48,775 nucleotides of DNA from a bacterium (lineage in GTDB: Bacteria; Planctomycetota; Planctomycetia; Pirellulales; UBA1268): assembly GCA_029978085.1 (NCBI GenBank), contig JAPOJV010000007.1:1-48775 (forward strand), read 5' to 3'. The position numbers were made by a program, and so were the translations under genes. Shown here piece after piece: positions 17,830 to 26,916 of this stretch (the first letter of the stretch is position 1; every line of letters starts with the position of its first letter). The notes under the pieces were generated by a model that worked only from the letters and a program-made list of their open reading frames with translations, was not told the DNA's origin and searched no databases.

Positions 17830-20094
17830 TCAGGCTGCCGATCCGGCGGCGTTCGGCTTGAGCCGCACGAGGGCATTCGTGTCGAGGATCAGGCCGACGC
17901 GGCCGTCCCCCAGGATGGCGGCCCCGGCGAACCCACGCCGGCCGGTGAAGGTTTCGCCGAGGTTCTTGATGACCACCTCCTGCTTGCCGAGCAGGTCATC
18001 GACGAGGAGGCCACGGCATTCCTGGCCCGCCTCCACGACCACGACAATTCCGTCGGCCGGCGTGGCTGCCCGCGGCGTCACGCCAAAGTGCTGGCTCAGT
18101 CGCAGCAGGGGCACGAGCCGGCCACGGACGTTCACGAGTTCCCCCCGGCCATGCACCGTGGTGACGTCTCCCGGGAGCGGTCTCAGGGACTCGCGGACGG
18201 AGAGTGTAGGCACGACGAACCGCTGGTCGCCGATGGCCACCAGCAGCCCCTCGATGATCGCGAGCGTGAGCGGAATGAAAATCGTGAACGTGGTTCCGGC
18301 CCCAACCGTCGAGTCGATCTCGATCTTGCCGCGGATGCCGTCGATGTTGCGCCGGACGACATCCATCCCGACTCCCCGACCCGAGAGCCCCGTCACCTGC
18401 TCGGCCGTCGAGAAACCAGCCGCGAAGATCAACTCGAGGGCTTCGCGATCGTCGAGCACGGTGTCGGCGTCGATGAGGCCGCGGTCGATGGCCTTGCGGC
18501 GAAGCTTCACTGGGTCGAGTCCACGGCCGTCATCCGCGATGCGAATGACGACGAAGCCCCCTTGGTGGAAGGCCGAAAGCCGAATCGTTCCGGCGGGTGG
18601 CTTGCCGGCGGCTTCACGGGCTGCCGGCTGTTCGATCCCATGGTCGATCGCATTGCGGATCATGTGCACGAGCGGATCACCGATCTGCTCGATCACGGTG
18701 CGGTCGAGCTCCGTCTCCTCTCCCTCCAGCACGAGTTTCACGTCCTTGCCGAGCTCGGCGGCAGTGTCACGGACGAGCCGTGCCATCTTCTGAAACGTGC
18801 CCCGGATCGGCACCATGCGCAGACCCATCGCGGTCCGTTGGAGGTCGGACGTGATGCCCCGCAGCCGCCCGAGCGCACGGGCGAGGTGCTCGTCGGCAGC
18901 TCGCTCGGACGTCGCGCCCTGGACGACCATCGACTGGGCGATCACGAGCTCGCCCACGAGGTCGATCAGCCCGTCGAGCTTGTGCGTGTCGACGCGGATC
19001 GACGCCCCGGCTGTCGTCATCGGCGCTGGAGGGGTGGCCGGTGCAGGGGCGGCCGGTGCGGGTGGCGTGGTGGGCTCGGGACCAGGCGGCGGAGCAGGCG
19101 GGGGTGGGGGCGGGGCCGCAGCCTGCTCGACGGCAACGGTCGTCCGTGGCGAAGGCAGCGGTTCCGGGGCCTGGCCTCGGGCAGCCTGCGGGGCCGGGGC
19201 GGCCGCGAGGATCGTCGTGACCGCTTCGATAATCGCGGGCACCGGCAGGCTCAGCGATCGGCCAGTTCCGATGCCCTCGATCTGCCGTGCCATCTCGTCC
19301 ACGAACCGGGCAAAGCAATCGGCGGCCGCCAGGATCACGTCGATTGCGTCACGGTCGAGGCTGCGGCCGCCGCGTCGGGCCGCATCGAGAAGCGATTCCA
19401 CTTCGTGGGCGAGCAGGTGCAATTCCGCGAGCTTCATGACCGCGGCATTGCCCTTGAACGTATGGAACGCGCGAAACACGGTCGCGAGCGTGTCGGGATC
19501 TTCGCGGTTTGCCTCCAGCACGAGCACGCCCTGCTCGATGTCGCGGAGCAAATCCTGCGACTCCGCGCAAAACAGCTTCACGAGTTCGGGATCGGAATCG
19601 TGGGGCAGCACGGCCACGTCCTGGCAGCTCGCGGGATCGTCGAGGACGAGGCGACGAGATGCGGCTGGTGCCGTGGCTGCGGAGGGCGCTGCCGACGGCT
19701 GGGAATGCGGCCGTCCGTCCGACGCACGGGGAGTGGCAGCCGGCATGGCCTCGAGAGACGGCGGCACCGGTGGCAGCGGCTGGCTGCGCTCCCAGGCCGT
19801 GACGGCCTCTTCCATCCACGTGTGCCAGGTGGCGAGCCAGTCGGCGATGGTGCCGACGGCGGTCGGATCCGCGGTGGAGAGTCGCCCTGTGCAATCGCCG
19901 CCCCTCGTGAGCAGGTCGCGAATTGCCTGGGGAGCCGCGTTGCCCACTGCGTTGAGCTCGGCCACCAGGCCGGCGAGCACTGTGCCAGCCGATCCTCCGC
20001 CCGCACGTGCCAGATCCAGAAATGCCATCTCCAGGCCGACCCGCTGGAGCAGGCGGCGGGCGACGGCGGGGGGGGAGGCGGATTCCGGCGGCAT
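17830..20094 (-). CDS. cheA: chemotaxis histidine kinase CheA
   Basis: CheA phosphorylates itself and passes the phosphate to CheY- and CheB-type receivers. Order of parts in this 754-residue protein: an extra N-terminal helical region (1-110); a phosphotransfer domain with H211 in FRAFHTFKGNAAVMKL; a Pro/Ala-rich linker (about 300-362); the dimerisation domain; the ATP-binding domain with N box HMIRNAIDHGIE (near 477-488), then DDGRGLD and GLSGRGVGMDVV; and a C-terminal CheW-like domain (about 615-750). An AGGA ribosome site lies eight bases before the ATG at 20094. It heads the cheA-cheW-mcp-cheR-cheB run and is divergent from a second receptor gene. Confidence 0.96.
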   Translation of the reverse strand: MPPESASPPAVARRLLQRVGLEMAFLDLARAGGGSAGTVLAGLVAELNAVGNAAPQAIRDLLTRGGDCTGRLSTADPTAVGTIADWLATWHTWMEEAVTAWERSQPLPPVPPSLEAMPAATPRASDGRPHSQPSAAPSAATAPAASRRLVLDDPASCQDVAVLPHDSDPELVKLFCAESQDLLRDIEQGVLVLEANREDPDTLATVFRAFHTFKGNAAVMKLAELHLLAHEVESLLDAARRGGRSLDRDAIDVILAAADCFARFVDEMARQIEGIGTGRSLSLPVPAIIEAVTTILAAAPAPQAARGQAPEPLPSPRTTVAVEQAAAPPPPPPAPPPGPEPTTPPAPAAPAPATPPAPMTTAGASIRVDTHKLDGLIDLVGELVIAQSMVVQGATSERAADEHLARALGRLRGITSDLQRTAMGLRMVPIRGTFQKMARLVRDTAAELGKDVKLVLEGEETELDRTVIEQIGDPLVHMIRNAIDHGIEQPAAREAAGKPPAGTIRLSAFHQGGFVVIRIADDGRGLDPVKLRRKAIDRGLIDADTVLDDREALELIFAAGFSTAEQVTGLSGRGVGMDVVRRNIDGIRGKIEIDSTVGAGTTFTIFIPLTLAIIEGLLVAIGDQRFVVPTLSVRESLRPLPGDVTTVHGRGELVNVRGRLVPLLRLSQHFGVTPRAATPADGIVVVVEAGQECRGLLVDDLLGKQEVVIKNLGETFTGRRGFAGAAILGDGRVGLILDTNALVRLKPNAAGSAA

Positions 20095-20211
20095 GATTCC
20101 ATCCTAGCTCGAAAATCACGGGGTCGTGTGCCGTGTTGCCCCCCAGTCCGGAGGGTGGCCACGCCGGCCGAGAATGCGACCTAGACTTGGCCACACCTGC
20201 GGGAGCGGTCC

Positions 20212-21672
20212 ATGAATACGATGCGGCTATTGAAACTGATGACACTCGGGCCCGTGCTGGGGCTCGTCGCGTTGGCCCTTTTGGCCTTCTTCAATCAGGC
20301 GGGGCTGAATCGGGCCCATCTCAATCGCTATGAGTCATACCGGCTCGCCCATGAGCTCCGCCGCAGTTCTGACGAGCTCACTCGGCTCGCCCGCACCTAC
20401 GTGGTGACCGGCGACGCGGCCCACGAGCGGCAGTACTGGCAGGTCCTCGCCGTGCGAAACGGCACCGAGCCCCGCGCGGACGGCCGTCGCGTATCACTTC
20501 GAACGCTCATGGAGCAGCAGGGCTTCACGCCTGACGAGTTCGCCTGTCTGAAGCGGGCCGAAGACAACTCCAACGCGCTCGTCACGACCGAGACGAGCGC
20601 CATGAACGCCGTCAAGGGGCTGTTTGCCGACGGGCAGGGGGGCTACACGAAGCACGGCGAGCCCGATCCAGACTTGGCTCGACGGATCATGCATGACGAG
20701 ACGTATCACGACGACAAAGACGCGATCATGAGGCCGATCGGTGAGTTCGAGCAGCTGCTCGACCAACGGACCGCGGCCGCCGTCGCCGCCGCCCGCCGCC
20801 GCAGTGATCTGCTCATGGCCTTGGTCGTGGGCGTGGCGACATTGGCGGCCGGAATGATCTGGCTGGCCATTCGGAATCACGCCCGCTCCGTCCGACACGC
20901 GATCGACGAACTCTCGACGACCGCCGCAAACGTGAACGCAGGGGCGGCGCAGGTGGCTGCGGCGAGCCTGTCGCTGGCCCAGGGCACGGCAGAGCAGCTC
21001 GCTGCAGTTGAGGACAGCACGCGGGCTGCCCGGACAACCAGCGGAATGGCCACCGACAACGCCCGTCGCGCCCGGGAGGCGAGCGAACTCGTCGGCCGCG
21101 AGCAGGAACAGTTTCATGCCGCGGCCGGCCTGCTCACGGAGATGGTCGATGCGATCGGCGCGATCGACGGGGCGGCGACACGAATCTCATCGATCAACAA
21201 GGTGATCGACGAGATTGCGTTTCAGACCAACATTCTCGCCCTCAACGCCGCCGTGGAGGCGGCCCGGGCCGGTGAGGCCGGGCTTGGCTTCGCGGTCGTG
21301 GCCGACGAGGTGCGCAGCCTCGCGCAGCGGTCGGCGCAGGCGGCCCGCGAAACGGCGACCCTCATCGGCGAGTCGCTCTCCCGGTCGCAGGCGGGGCGCC
21401 GCAAGATGGCGGAAGTCACCGGGGCGATCGACGCGCTGGCCGAGCGATCGGCCGCGGTTCGCGTGCTGGTTGACGAGGTCGATACCGGGAGTCGCGAGCA
21501 GCACCGATCCGTCGAGCGGATCGGCACCGCCCTGCAGCAGATCGAGCAGGTCACCCAGGAGGCTGCCTCGGGGGCCGAGGAGGGCTCGGCCGCCGCCGAG
21601 GAACTCTCCGCGCAGGCCGGCAGCCTGATGGACGTCGTCGGTGTGCTTCACCGAATGGTCGGGCGAGGCTAA
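20212..21672 (+). CDS. methyl-accepting chemotaxis protein, divergent from cheA
   Basis: A second transmembrane receptor, 486 residues. The first membrane segment is at about 6-27, the periplasmic part about 28-195 (helical, with [20 protein letters not shown]), the second membrane segment about 198-218, then the cytoplasmic coiled coil with tip [20 protein letters not shown]. The region after residue 230 ([20 protein letters not shown]) leads directly into the signalling coil with no clear HAMP domain. Unlike the first receptor it ends in VLHRMVGRG, with no linker or docking-like tail. Its stop overlaps the convergent cysE stop by four bases. Confidence 0.94.
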   Translation: MNTMRLLKLMTLGPVLGLVALALLAFFNQAGLNRAHLNRYESYRLAHELRRSSDELTRLARTYVVTGDAAHERQYWQVLAVRNGTEPRADGRRVSLRTLMEQQGFTPDEFACLKRAEDNSNALVTTETSAMNAVKGLFADGQGGYTKHGEPDPDLARRIMHDETYHDDKDAIMRPIGEFEQLLDQRTAAAVAAARRRSDLLMALVVGVATLAAGMIWLAIRNHARSVRHAIDELSTTAANVNAGAAQVAAASLSLAQGTAEQLAAVEDSTRAARTTSGMATDNARRAREASELVGREQEQFHAAAGLLTEMVDAIGAIDGAATRISSINKVIDEIAFQTNILALNAAVEAARAGEAGLGFAVVADEVRSLAQRSAQAARETATLIGESLSRSQAGRRKMAEVTGAIDALAERSAAVRVLVDEVDTGSREQHRSVERIGTALQQIEQVTQEAASGAEEGSAAAEELSAQAGSLMDVVGVLHRMVGRG

Positions 21673-22670
21673 ATCTGCCAGTCGATGCCCGGCTCGGGGG
21701 CTTCACCCCGCATGCGGAGCTTGGGCTTCTCCAGCACGACGGTGGTGTGCGGGTCGACCGACCGTGTGAGCCAGACGTTGCTGCCGATCACGGAATCGTG
21801 GCCGATGACGGTGGCGCCGCCGAGCACGGTCGCGTTGGCGTAGATCACCACGCGGTCTTCGATCGTCGGATGACGCTTCGTGCCCCGCACCAGATGCCCA
21901 TCGGCGTCGGTCTGGAACGACAGCGCGCCGAGTGTCACGCCCTGATAGAGCTTCACGTGGCTGCCGATCTCACAGGTCTCACCGATCACCACGCCCGTGC
22001 CGTGGTCGATGAAAAAGTGGTCGCCGATCGTGGCGCCTGGATGGATGTCGATGCCGGTGCGGGCGTGCGACCACTCGGCCATCATCCGCGGGATGAGCGG
22101 CACGTCGAGACGATGGAGCAGGTGGGCCAGCCGGTGGATCGTCACGGCCTCGAGGCCCGGATAGCAGAAGATCACCTCGTCGAGCGTGCGGACGGCCGGA
22201 TCGCCGTCATAGGCCGCCTGCACGTCGGTGGCCAGCACGCGTCGCAGATCCGGAATCCGCTCCAGGAACTCCACCGCCTTGGCCTGACCAAGCGCCTCGA
22301 AATCAGCCTCCTCGGTGCAGTGCTGCACGGCATCGGGTACGGCCGGCAGTTCGACCCCCTGCTCGGCGGCCAGCCGCTGTGCGGAGAGGCTGTGCCGCAG
22401 GGCCCGGCCAATCTGTGTCGTCAGCTTGTCGTGCAGGCCGTCGACGAGGTCGCCGACGTGGTAGGTCACGTTGCCGAGGTGAAGGTTCTCCCGCCGCCGG
22501 TAGCCCGGGTAGAGAATCTCCTTGAGGTCCTCGCAGGCCGCGATGATCGACTCGTAGTTCGGGAGTGGGCAGTGCCCGAGGTAGTTGATCGTCGGGACGT
22601 CCTGATACGTCTCGACGATCCGCCGCGTCAGTTCGGGCAGCTGCTCCTTGATCCGCACGTCGGTGGCCAT
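21669..22670 (-). CDS. cysE: serine O-acetyltransferase
   Basis: This enzyme acetylates L-serine with acetyl-CoA, the first step of cysteine synthesis. The 333-residue protein has a helical N-terminal domain and a C-terminal left-handed beta helix of hexapeptide repeats, with the catalytic block [20 protein letters not shown] followed by [11 protein letters not shown] and VLGGATVIG. It is longer than the 270-residue enterobacterial form, mainly at the N-terminus, as in some related bacterial enzymes. ATG at 22670 is preferred because upstream codons are low-complexity. It is the last gene of the minus-strand run; a 630-base gene-free gap with repeats B and C separates it from hisA. Confidence 0.93.
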   Translation of the reverse strand: MATDVRIKEQLPELTRRIVETYQDVPTINYLGHCPLPNYESIIAACEDLKEILYPGYRRRENLHLGNVTYHVGDLVDGLHDKLTTQIGRALRHSLSAQRLAAEQGVELPAVPDAVQHCTEEADFEALGQAKAVEFLERIPDLRRVLATDVQAAYDGDPAVRTLDEVIFCYPGLEAVTIHRLAHLLHRLDVPLIPRMMAEWSHARTGIDIHPGATIGDHFFIDHGTGVVIGETCEIGSHVKLYQGVTLGALSFQTDADGHLVRGTKRHPTIEDRVVIYANATVLGGATVIGHDSVIGSNVWLTRSVDPHTTVVLEKPKLRMRGEAPEPGIDWQI

Positions 22671-22869
22671 GGCATCGATGGTAGAGGCGGGCCGGAACCC
22701 CGGCAAACAATGCCCTCGTCCATCGGCGGGCCGGAGGGCCGGAATTGAGGGTTGTTCGGCGTATCGGGCCACTCTCCCGCTGATTCCGGAAGGCCAGGAA
22801 ACCCGGGCTGACCCTGCGGCCGCCGGGGGCTGGTGGTGGACGTCGGGCGGCCGCACGAAGGGCCGCCGG

Positions 22870-23005
22870 CTCGGGAGTGCCCACGCCCCATCGCCGGACG
22901 CTCGCTACGGCATCCATGCCTTCGCTCGCTCGATGCTGACTGCGCTTCGGCATCCTGCCTGCGCTGGTCAGCAACGCCGGCTCCCGGGGCATGGGCACTC
23001 CCGAG
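22870..23005 (-). repeat. dispersed structured element, copy B (reverse)
   Basis: The ends are 20-bp inverted repeats with one mismatch: CTCGGGAGTGCCCACGCCCC (22870-22889) against 22986-23005. In the reverse orientation it carries the same parts as copy A: TGCTGAC pairs with GTCAGCA, a hairpin GGC-AGGAT-GCC, and a hairpin GGCA-TGGA-TGCC (22909-22920). It starts about 200 bases upstream of cysE and forms an inverted pair with copy C. The bases between cysE and this copy (22671-22869) show nothing else I can assign. Confidence 0.88.
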
Positions 23006-23045
23006 CCTTCCCGTATTTGTATTGAGGAGGCCCGACGCTCGGTGT

Positions 23046-23104
23046 GGGCCTGTCACGGCGCGACAGGCCCATTTGCAGCCCGTTGCGGAGCAACGGGCCT
23101 ACGG
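23046..23104 (+). other. two strong hairpins between repeat copies B and C
   Basis: GGGCCTGTC (23046-23054) pairs perfectly with GACAGGCCC (23062-23070). GCCCGTTGC (23078-23086) pairs perfectly with GCAACGGGC (23090-23098) around loop GGA, and CTACGGGTCTTTT follows. The second hairpin with its GCCTACGG tail is the same kind as the hairpin after atpC. The short T run could make it a terminator on the plus strand, but no plus-strand gene precedes it. No gene lies in 23006-23134. Confidence 0.6.
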
Positions 23105-23134
23105 GTCTTTTCGCCTGACGCGGTTGTCCCAGGA

Positions 23135-23265
23135 GGGGTTGCCGGTGCCCTCGAGCCGGCGTTGGCGGCAAGCGAAGGCAGGATGCCGAGAGCGCAGCCG
23201 CCATCGAGCGAGCGAAGGACAGGATGTCCGTAGCGAGCGTCCGGCGAGAGGGCACCGGCAACCCC
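23135..23265 (+). repeat. dispersed structured element, copy C
   Basis: The ends are perfect 18-bp inverted repeats, GGGGTTGCCGGTGCCCTC (23135-23152) and its reverse complement (23248-23265). Inside, TGGCGGC pairs with GCCGCCA, then hairpins GGC-AGGAT-GCC and GGAC-AGGAT-GTCC (23217-23229). The stem sequences differ from copy A but stay paired. It ends 36 bases before the hisA stop codon. Confidence 0.9.
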
Positions 23266-23300
23266 GACCCACGCAAGACGTCCGACTCACTCGGCGCCAC

Positions 23301-24017
23301 TCACTCGCCGGCGGCGGCGAGCGCGGCGGGGAGGGTGACGGCGCCTGCGTAGAGGGCCTTGCCGACGATGCAGCCGGCGGCGCCGATCTCGGCCACGCGG
23401 CGGATGTCGTCGGCGTTCGCCACGCCGCCCGAGGCGATGACGGGCAGCGGTGTGGCGGCGATCATCTCACTGAGTGCCGGAAGGTTCGGGCCCGAGAGCA
23501 TGCCATCGGTGGCGATGTCGGTGTAGACGATCGCGGCGAGCGGAAGATGGGCGTGTCGCTGGGCGATCTCGACGGCGCGTGCGCCGCTCGTCTCCAGCCA
23601 GCCGCGGACGGCGACGCGGCCGTCACGGGCATCGAGGCCGAGCACGATGCGGCCAGGGAATTCCTCAGTCAGCGCGATGAATGCGTCGGGCTCCTCGACC
23701 GCGAGGCTACCGATGATCACACGGCTCACGCCCGCGGCGAGATAGGCGGCTGCGGTATCGCGCGACCGTACGCCGCCGCCGAGCTGGCAGGGCAGGCCCG
23801 TCGCCGTCACCATTCGGCCCACGAGGTCGGCCTGCACTGGCGTCCCGGCCTTCGCGCCGTCGAGATCGACGATGTGGAGACGCCTGGCGCCAGCGGCAGC
23901 AAAGCTGCGGGCCATGGCCACAGGGTCCTCGCCGAACACCGTCTCGCGGTCATAGTCGCCCTGGAGGAGCCGCACGCAGCGTCCCCCACGCAGATCGATC
24001 GCGGGCCAGAGTTCCAT
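23301..24017 (-). CDS. hisA: phosphoribosyl-formimino-AICAR ribotide isomerase
   Basis: HisA catalyses the fourth step of histidine synthesis, an Amadori rearrangement. The 238-residue TIM barrel has the catalytic Asp pair in PAIDLRGG (residue 7) and YTDIATDGM, phosphate-binding glycines in QLGGGVR and ASGGV, and the standard start MELWPAIDLRGGRCVRL. ATG 24017 has GGAG about ten bases upstream; a TTG five codons earlier is less likely. It follows hisH by 44 bases. Confidence 0.95.
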   Translation of the reverse strand: MELWPAIDLRGGRCVRLLQGDYDRETVFGEDPVAMARSFAAAGARRLHIVDLDGAKAGTPVQADLVGRMVTATGLPCQLGGGVRSRDTAAAYLAAGVSRVIIGSLAVEEPDAFIALTEEFPGRIVLGLDARDGRVAVRGWLETSGARAVEIAQRHAHLPLAAIVYTDIATDGMLSGPNLPALSEMIAATPLPVIASGGVANADDIRRVAEIGAAGCIVGKALYAGAVTLPAALAAAGE

Positions 24018-24061
24018 CGAGAGAGTCTCCAATCAGGCTGAAGGCGGTGGGGAGGCGGGTG

Positions 24062-24670
24062 TCAGGCGGAGGCGAGGAAGGAGCCAAGCAGATCGAGACC
24101 GAGACGTTGGCTATTCTCGGGGTGGAACTGCGTGGCGAAGAGCCGCCCGCGGCGGACGGCCGAACAGAACGGGCCGCCGTAGTCGGTGACGGCCGCGACG
24201 ATCGACTCGTCCCGCGGCTGCGCGTGATACGAGTGCACGAAATAGAAGTAGCCGTTGTCAGCGACGGGCGGCCGGGCGGCCGTCGCACCGCGCCACGACA
24301 CGGTGTTCCAGCCCATGTGCGGCACTTTCAATTCCGGGGCGATGTCGAATCGGGCGACGTCCCCCTCCAGTAGGCCAAGCCCGGCGTGCCGGCCCCCTTC
24401 CCAGCCCGTCTCGAAGAGGAGCTGGAGGCCCATGCAGATGCCGAAGAACGGGCGGTCGGCTCGAACATGCGTTTGGATCGGCTCGACCAGGCCCCGGGCG
24501 TCGAGTTCCCGCATCGCATCACCGAAGGCGCCCACGCCGGGGAGCACGAGCCGTTCGGCGGCGGCGACGACGTTGGGGTCGTCGGTGATCGTGGCGGTGG
24601 CACCGAGCCGCTCGAACGCCTTCTGCACGCTCCGCAGGTTGCCGCTGCCGTAATCGACGATGGTGATCAT
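24062..24670 (-). CDS. hisH: imidazole glycerol phosphate synthase, glutaminase subunit
   Basis: HisH splits glutamine and feeds ammonia to HisF in histidine and AICAR synthesis. The 202-residue class I glutamine amidotransferase has the nucleophile Cys in FFGICMGLQLLFE and the His/Glu pair in FATQFHPENSQ. The usual Lys after HPE is Asn here. It starts with MITIVDYGSGNLRSVQKAFE, matching the family start. hisA follows on the same strand; hisF is not in the window. Confidence 0.95.
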   Translation of the reverse strand: MITIVDYGSGNLRSVQKAFERLGATATITDDPNVVAAAERLVLPGVGAFGDAMRELDARGLVEPIQTHVRADRPFFGICMGLQLLFETGWEGGRHAGLGLLEGDVARFDIAPELKVPHMGWNTVSWRGATAARPPVADNGYFYFVHSYHAQPRDESIVAAVTDYGGPFCSAVRRGRLFATQFHPENSQRLGLDLLGSFLASA

Positions 24671-24701
24671 CGCCCGATCATACCCGGCTCGCGGGCCGCG
24701 G

Positions 24702-25556
24702 TCACGGTGCGGCGGTGGCGGCCACTTCCGGATAGACGACGAGCTCCATGCGGCGGTTGCGGGTGCGGCCCGCGGCCGTCGCATTCGAGACCAATGGATG
24801 GTTGGAGCCGTGGGCGACGAGAAACAGCTGTGCCTCCCGGAGACGCGTGCGGGTCGTGAAGAAGTCGAACACCGCCGCAGCCCGGGCGGCCGTCAGTTGA
24901 TGCGGCGACGCCCAGGCGGCGTTCACCAGCGGCTCGGTATCGACGTGCCCCTCGATGCCGATGAAATGGCCGGGATAGACGCGATCGAGTTCGCTGGCGA
25001 CCTGCGTGAGAATCGCCGCTCCGCCTGGCAGAAGGTTCGCCGTGCCCGGCTCGAAGAGCCGCTCGGCCTGGATGTCGAGTCGCACCACCGCGCCGTCGAA
25101 GCGGGTATCCGCACCCGTGATCGCGAGTTGGCCCATCGCCGACCCGAGCGTCGTCGACGGTGTCGCCGCGGCAGGTGCTGCAGGGACGCCCGTATCGCCC
25201 GCCGCTGGTGGCATGCCAGCGGAGCGGACCTGGGCCAGTTGTGTCGACGTGCTTGCCAGCTGATCGCGGAGCGCCGCGATCTGATCCTGCATGAGCTGCG
25301 TCTCCTGCCGGCTCCGTTCGAGCGATGACGCGAGCGACCGGCCATCGAGATCGGCGTACGACGGGGCAGGGGGCACCGCCGAGGTCTGCGGGAGCATATG
25401 CGCGGGCGTGGCGACTCCGGGCGGCGGCTCCAGGTTGAGTGGGCCAGCCGGCGGCGCGGTGCGAAACGGGTTATTCGCGCAGCCGCCGGCCCCGATCGTG
25501 ATCGCGACCGCGATCACGACGGCCCGACCGCCGCCACCATTCGGCCCATACACCAT
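24702..25556 (-). CDS. OmpA-family lipoprotein, probable peptidoglycan-binding
   Basis: This 284-residue protein begins with a signal segment (VVIAVAITIGAGG) followed by C26, a plausible but weak lipoprotein site. A Pro/Ala-rich stretch and a short coiled coil (SLERSRQETQLMQDQIAALR, about 80-105) lead to a C-terminal OmpA-like domain (about 155-280). The domain keeps FEPGTANLLPGG, GHVDTEP, LTAARAAAVFDFF and GRTRNRRMELVV, the residues that normally bind diaminopimelic acid in peptidoglycan. It would link the outer membrane to the wall. The upstream 145 codons in frame are low-complexity, so ATG 25556 is used. Confidence 0.85.
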   Translation of the reverse strand: MVYGPNGGGGRAVVIAVAITIGAGGCANNPFRTAPPAGPLNLEPPPGVATPAHMLPQTSAVPPAPSYADLDGRSLASSLERSRQETQLMQDQIAALRDQLASTSTQLAQVRSAGMPPAAGDTGVPAAPAAATPSTTLGSAMGQLAITGADTRFDGAVVRLDIQAERLFEPGTANLLPGGAAILTQVASELDRVYPGHFIGIEGHVDTEPLVNAAWASPHQLTAARAAAVFDFFTTRTRLREAQLFLVAHGSNHPLVSNATAAGRTRNRRMELVVYPEVAATAAP

Positions 25557-25658
25557 GCGCGAATCCCTGCCTTGGGGGGCGGGGATGATAGGGAGCGGGC
25601 ACAAGCCCGGCAATATCGGCCGCAGGCTGCAAATGACAATGTATTCGTACGTGGAGCT

Positions 25659-25770
25659 GGTCGGGGGTCGCGCGCAGCCGCCGGTGAATTTTGACTGCCA
25701 GAGTTGGCGGACCACATCAGTTGAGCATGAGACGTCAAAATCCGCCGGCGGCGAGCACGTGCCCCCGACC
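25659..25770. repeat. long imperfect inverted repeat after the prepilin peptidase gene
   Basis: The outer arms GGTCGGGGG (25659-25667) and CCCCCGACC (25762-25770) are perfect. The inner arms, 25677-25695 and 25734-25752, match at 17 of 19 positions (left arm begins GCCGCCGG, right arm begins GTCAAAA). A small hairpin GCCA-GAGT-TGGC lies in the loop. The structure starts 34 bases past the stop of the minus-strand prepilin peptidase gene and could end or stabilise its message. It is not obviously a copy of the A-E element. Confidence 0.7.
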
Positions 25771-25803
25771 GGCGGCGCATACGAGTTGGGGATCGAGCAC
25801 TCG

Positions 25804-26916
25804 TCAGCCCCCGCGGATGCGGCGGAGCACGAACAGGCTCGCAGCCGTGAGGACGACGACGGCGGCGGCCACGAGGGCAAGTTCGCCCGGCCGGTCGAAC
25901 GTGGCGGCGGTACGTTCCCAGATCGGCCGCCATGCCACGACGACGACGACCGCCGCGAGGCACAGGCTCGGGCCGAAGGGGAGTTCGTTCTCACGGTGCA
26001 GGATGACCTGCAGCAGGCCGTGGGCGAGCCCGATGAAGACGGCGAGAAAGCAGATGAGCACGCAGGCCTGCCAGCCGAGCCATGCGCCCACCATGGCCAT
26101 GAGCGTCACGTCGCCGAGCCCCATCGCCTCCTGGCCGAGGGCCCGCGAGGCTCCTTCGCGCGTGAGCCAGACGAGGCCGGCGGCCACGAGCATGCCCGCG
26201 AGCGAGGCCAGGAGACCGAGCCAGTGGTCGCCGCCGCGCCACCAGGCGATGCCGACGAGGGCGGCACCGCAGGCGAACACGAGCCAGCGAGGATCGAACA
26301 CGACGGGCTGGTTGTCTGTGGCCTCCGCGGGCGCCGTGCAGAGCCACCACCAGACCGCCAGGGCCGCGAGTGCGGCGACGAGGCCCGTCGCGACCGGCCA
26401 GGGAGCGAGCCACTCTGGCGGCGGCGATCCTCGCAGTGGGCCGAATGCGCCGAGGATGTCGGGGGTCAGCTGCGGAGCCGCATACGAACGGATCAGTTCG
26501 CGGCCCACCGGCAGCATGGTCGCTGGCTCGAACGTCGTCGCCATGAGGCCGAGGAGCACGCCGGGGACCGTGACGCAATCGGGGATCACGCGGTGCCGAA
26601 AGTCGATCCACGTCGCTGCGGCCAGGAGCGTCATCAGGACCACGTGGGCGGTGTATCTGGCCCCGAGCATCTGTTCGGCAGCGCGATCGCTGGCGAGAGC
26701 AGCTGGGAGTTCGCCGCGGCGGTAGGTTTCCCACCACCAGAGGGCGACCGCTGCGGTGACGAATGCGACCTCGATGCCGCGGCGTGCCGTCGGCGCGGTG
26801 TCCGGCCCGGGGCCGACGAGCCGGCTGACGATGAACGTGAACAGCCGCGCGCCGACTGCCGCCAGGACGGCGACGAACAGCCAGTGCCAGAACGGTGGGG
26901 CGGCTGCGGCGATCAT
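25804..26916 (-). CDS. prepilin peptidase (A24 family, type IV leader peptidase)
   Basis: An inner-membrane aspartyl protease that cuts the leader of type IV pilin or type II secretion pseudopilin precursors. The 370-residue protein has about eight hydrophobic segments and both catalytic motifs: D105 in TWIDFRHRVIPD and D269 in GLGDVTL. The distance between the two Asp residues (164) is larger than usual. The N-terminal methyltransferase part with its zinc cysteines is absent. Its ATG overlaps the stop of aroK by four bases (ATGA). No pilin gene is nearby. Confidence 0.88.
   Translation of the reverse strand: MIAAAAPPFWHWLFVAVLAAVGARLFTFIVSRLVGPGPDTAPTARRGIEVAFVTAAVALWWWETYRRGELPAALASDRAAEQMLGARYTAHVVLMTLLAAATWIDFRHRVIPDCVTVPGVLLGLMATTFEPATMLPVGRELIRSYAAPQLTPDILGAFGPLRGSPPPEWLAPWPVATGLVAALAALAVWWWLCTAPAEATDNQPVVFDPRWLVFACGAALVGIAWWRGGDHWLGLLASLAGMLVAAGLVWLTREGASRALGQEAMGLGDVTLMAMVGAWLGWQACVLICFLAVFIGLAHGLLQVILHRENELPFGPSLCLAAVVVVVAWRPIWERTAATFDRPGELALVAAAVVVLTAASLFVLRRIRGG

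Noticed and set aside
18088-20184. 698-codon open frame opposite cheA
   Set aside because: It is a shadow of the cheA coding strand with low-complexity composition and no recognisable domain.
22870-23265. CRISPR-like array from the repeated texts
   Set aside because: The copies are inverted, over 130 bp, internally paired, and not regularly spaced with unique spacers; no cas gene is present.
24062-24670. Inactive HisH because HPEK is HPEN
   Set aside because: The Cys, His and Glu of the catalytic triad are all present; the changed residue is not one of the triad.
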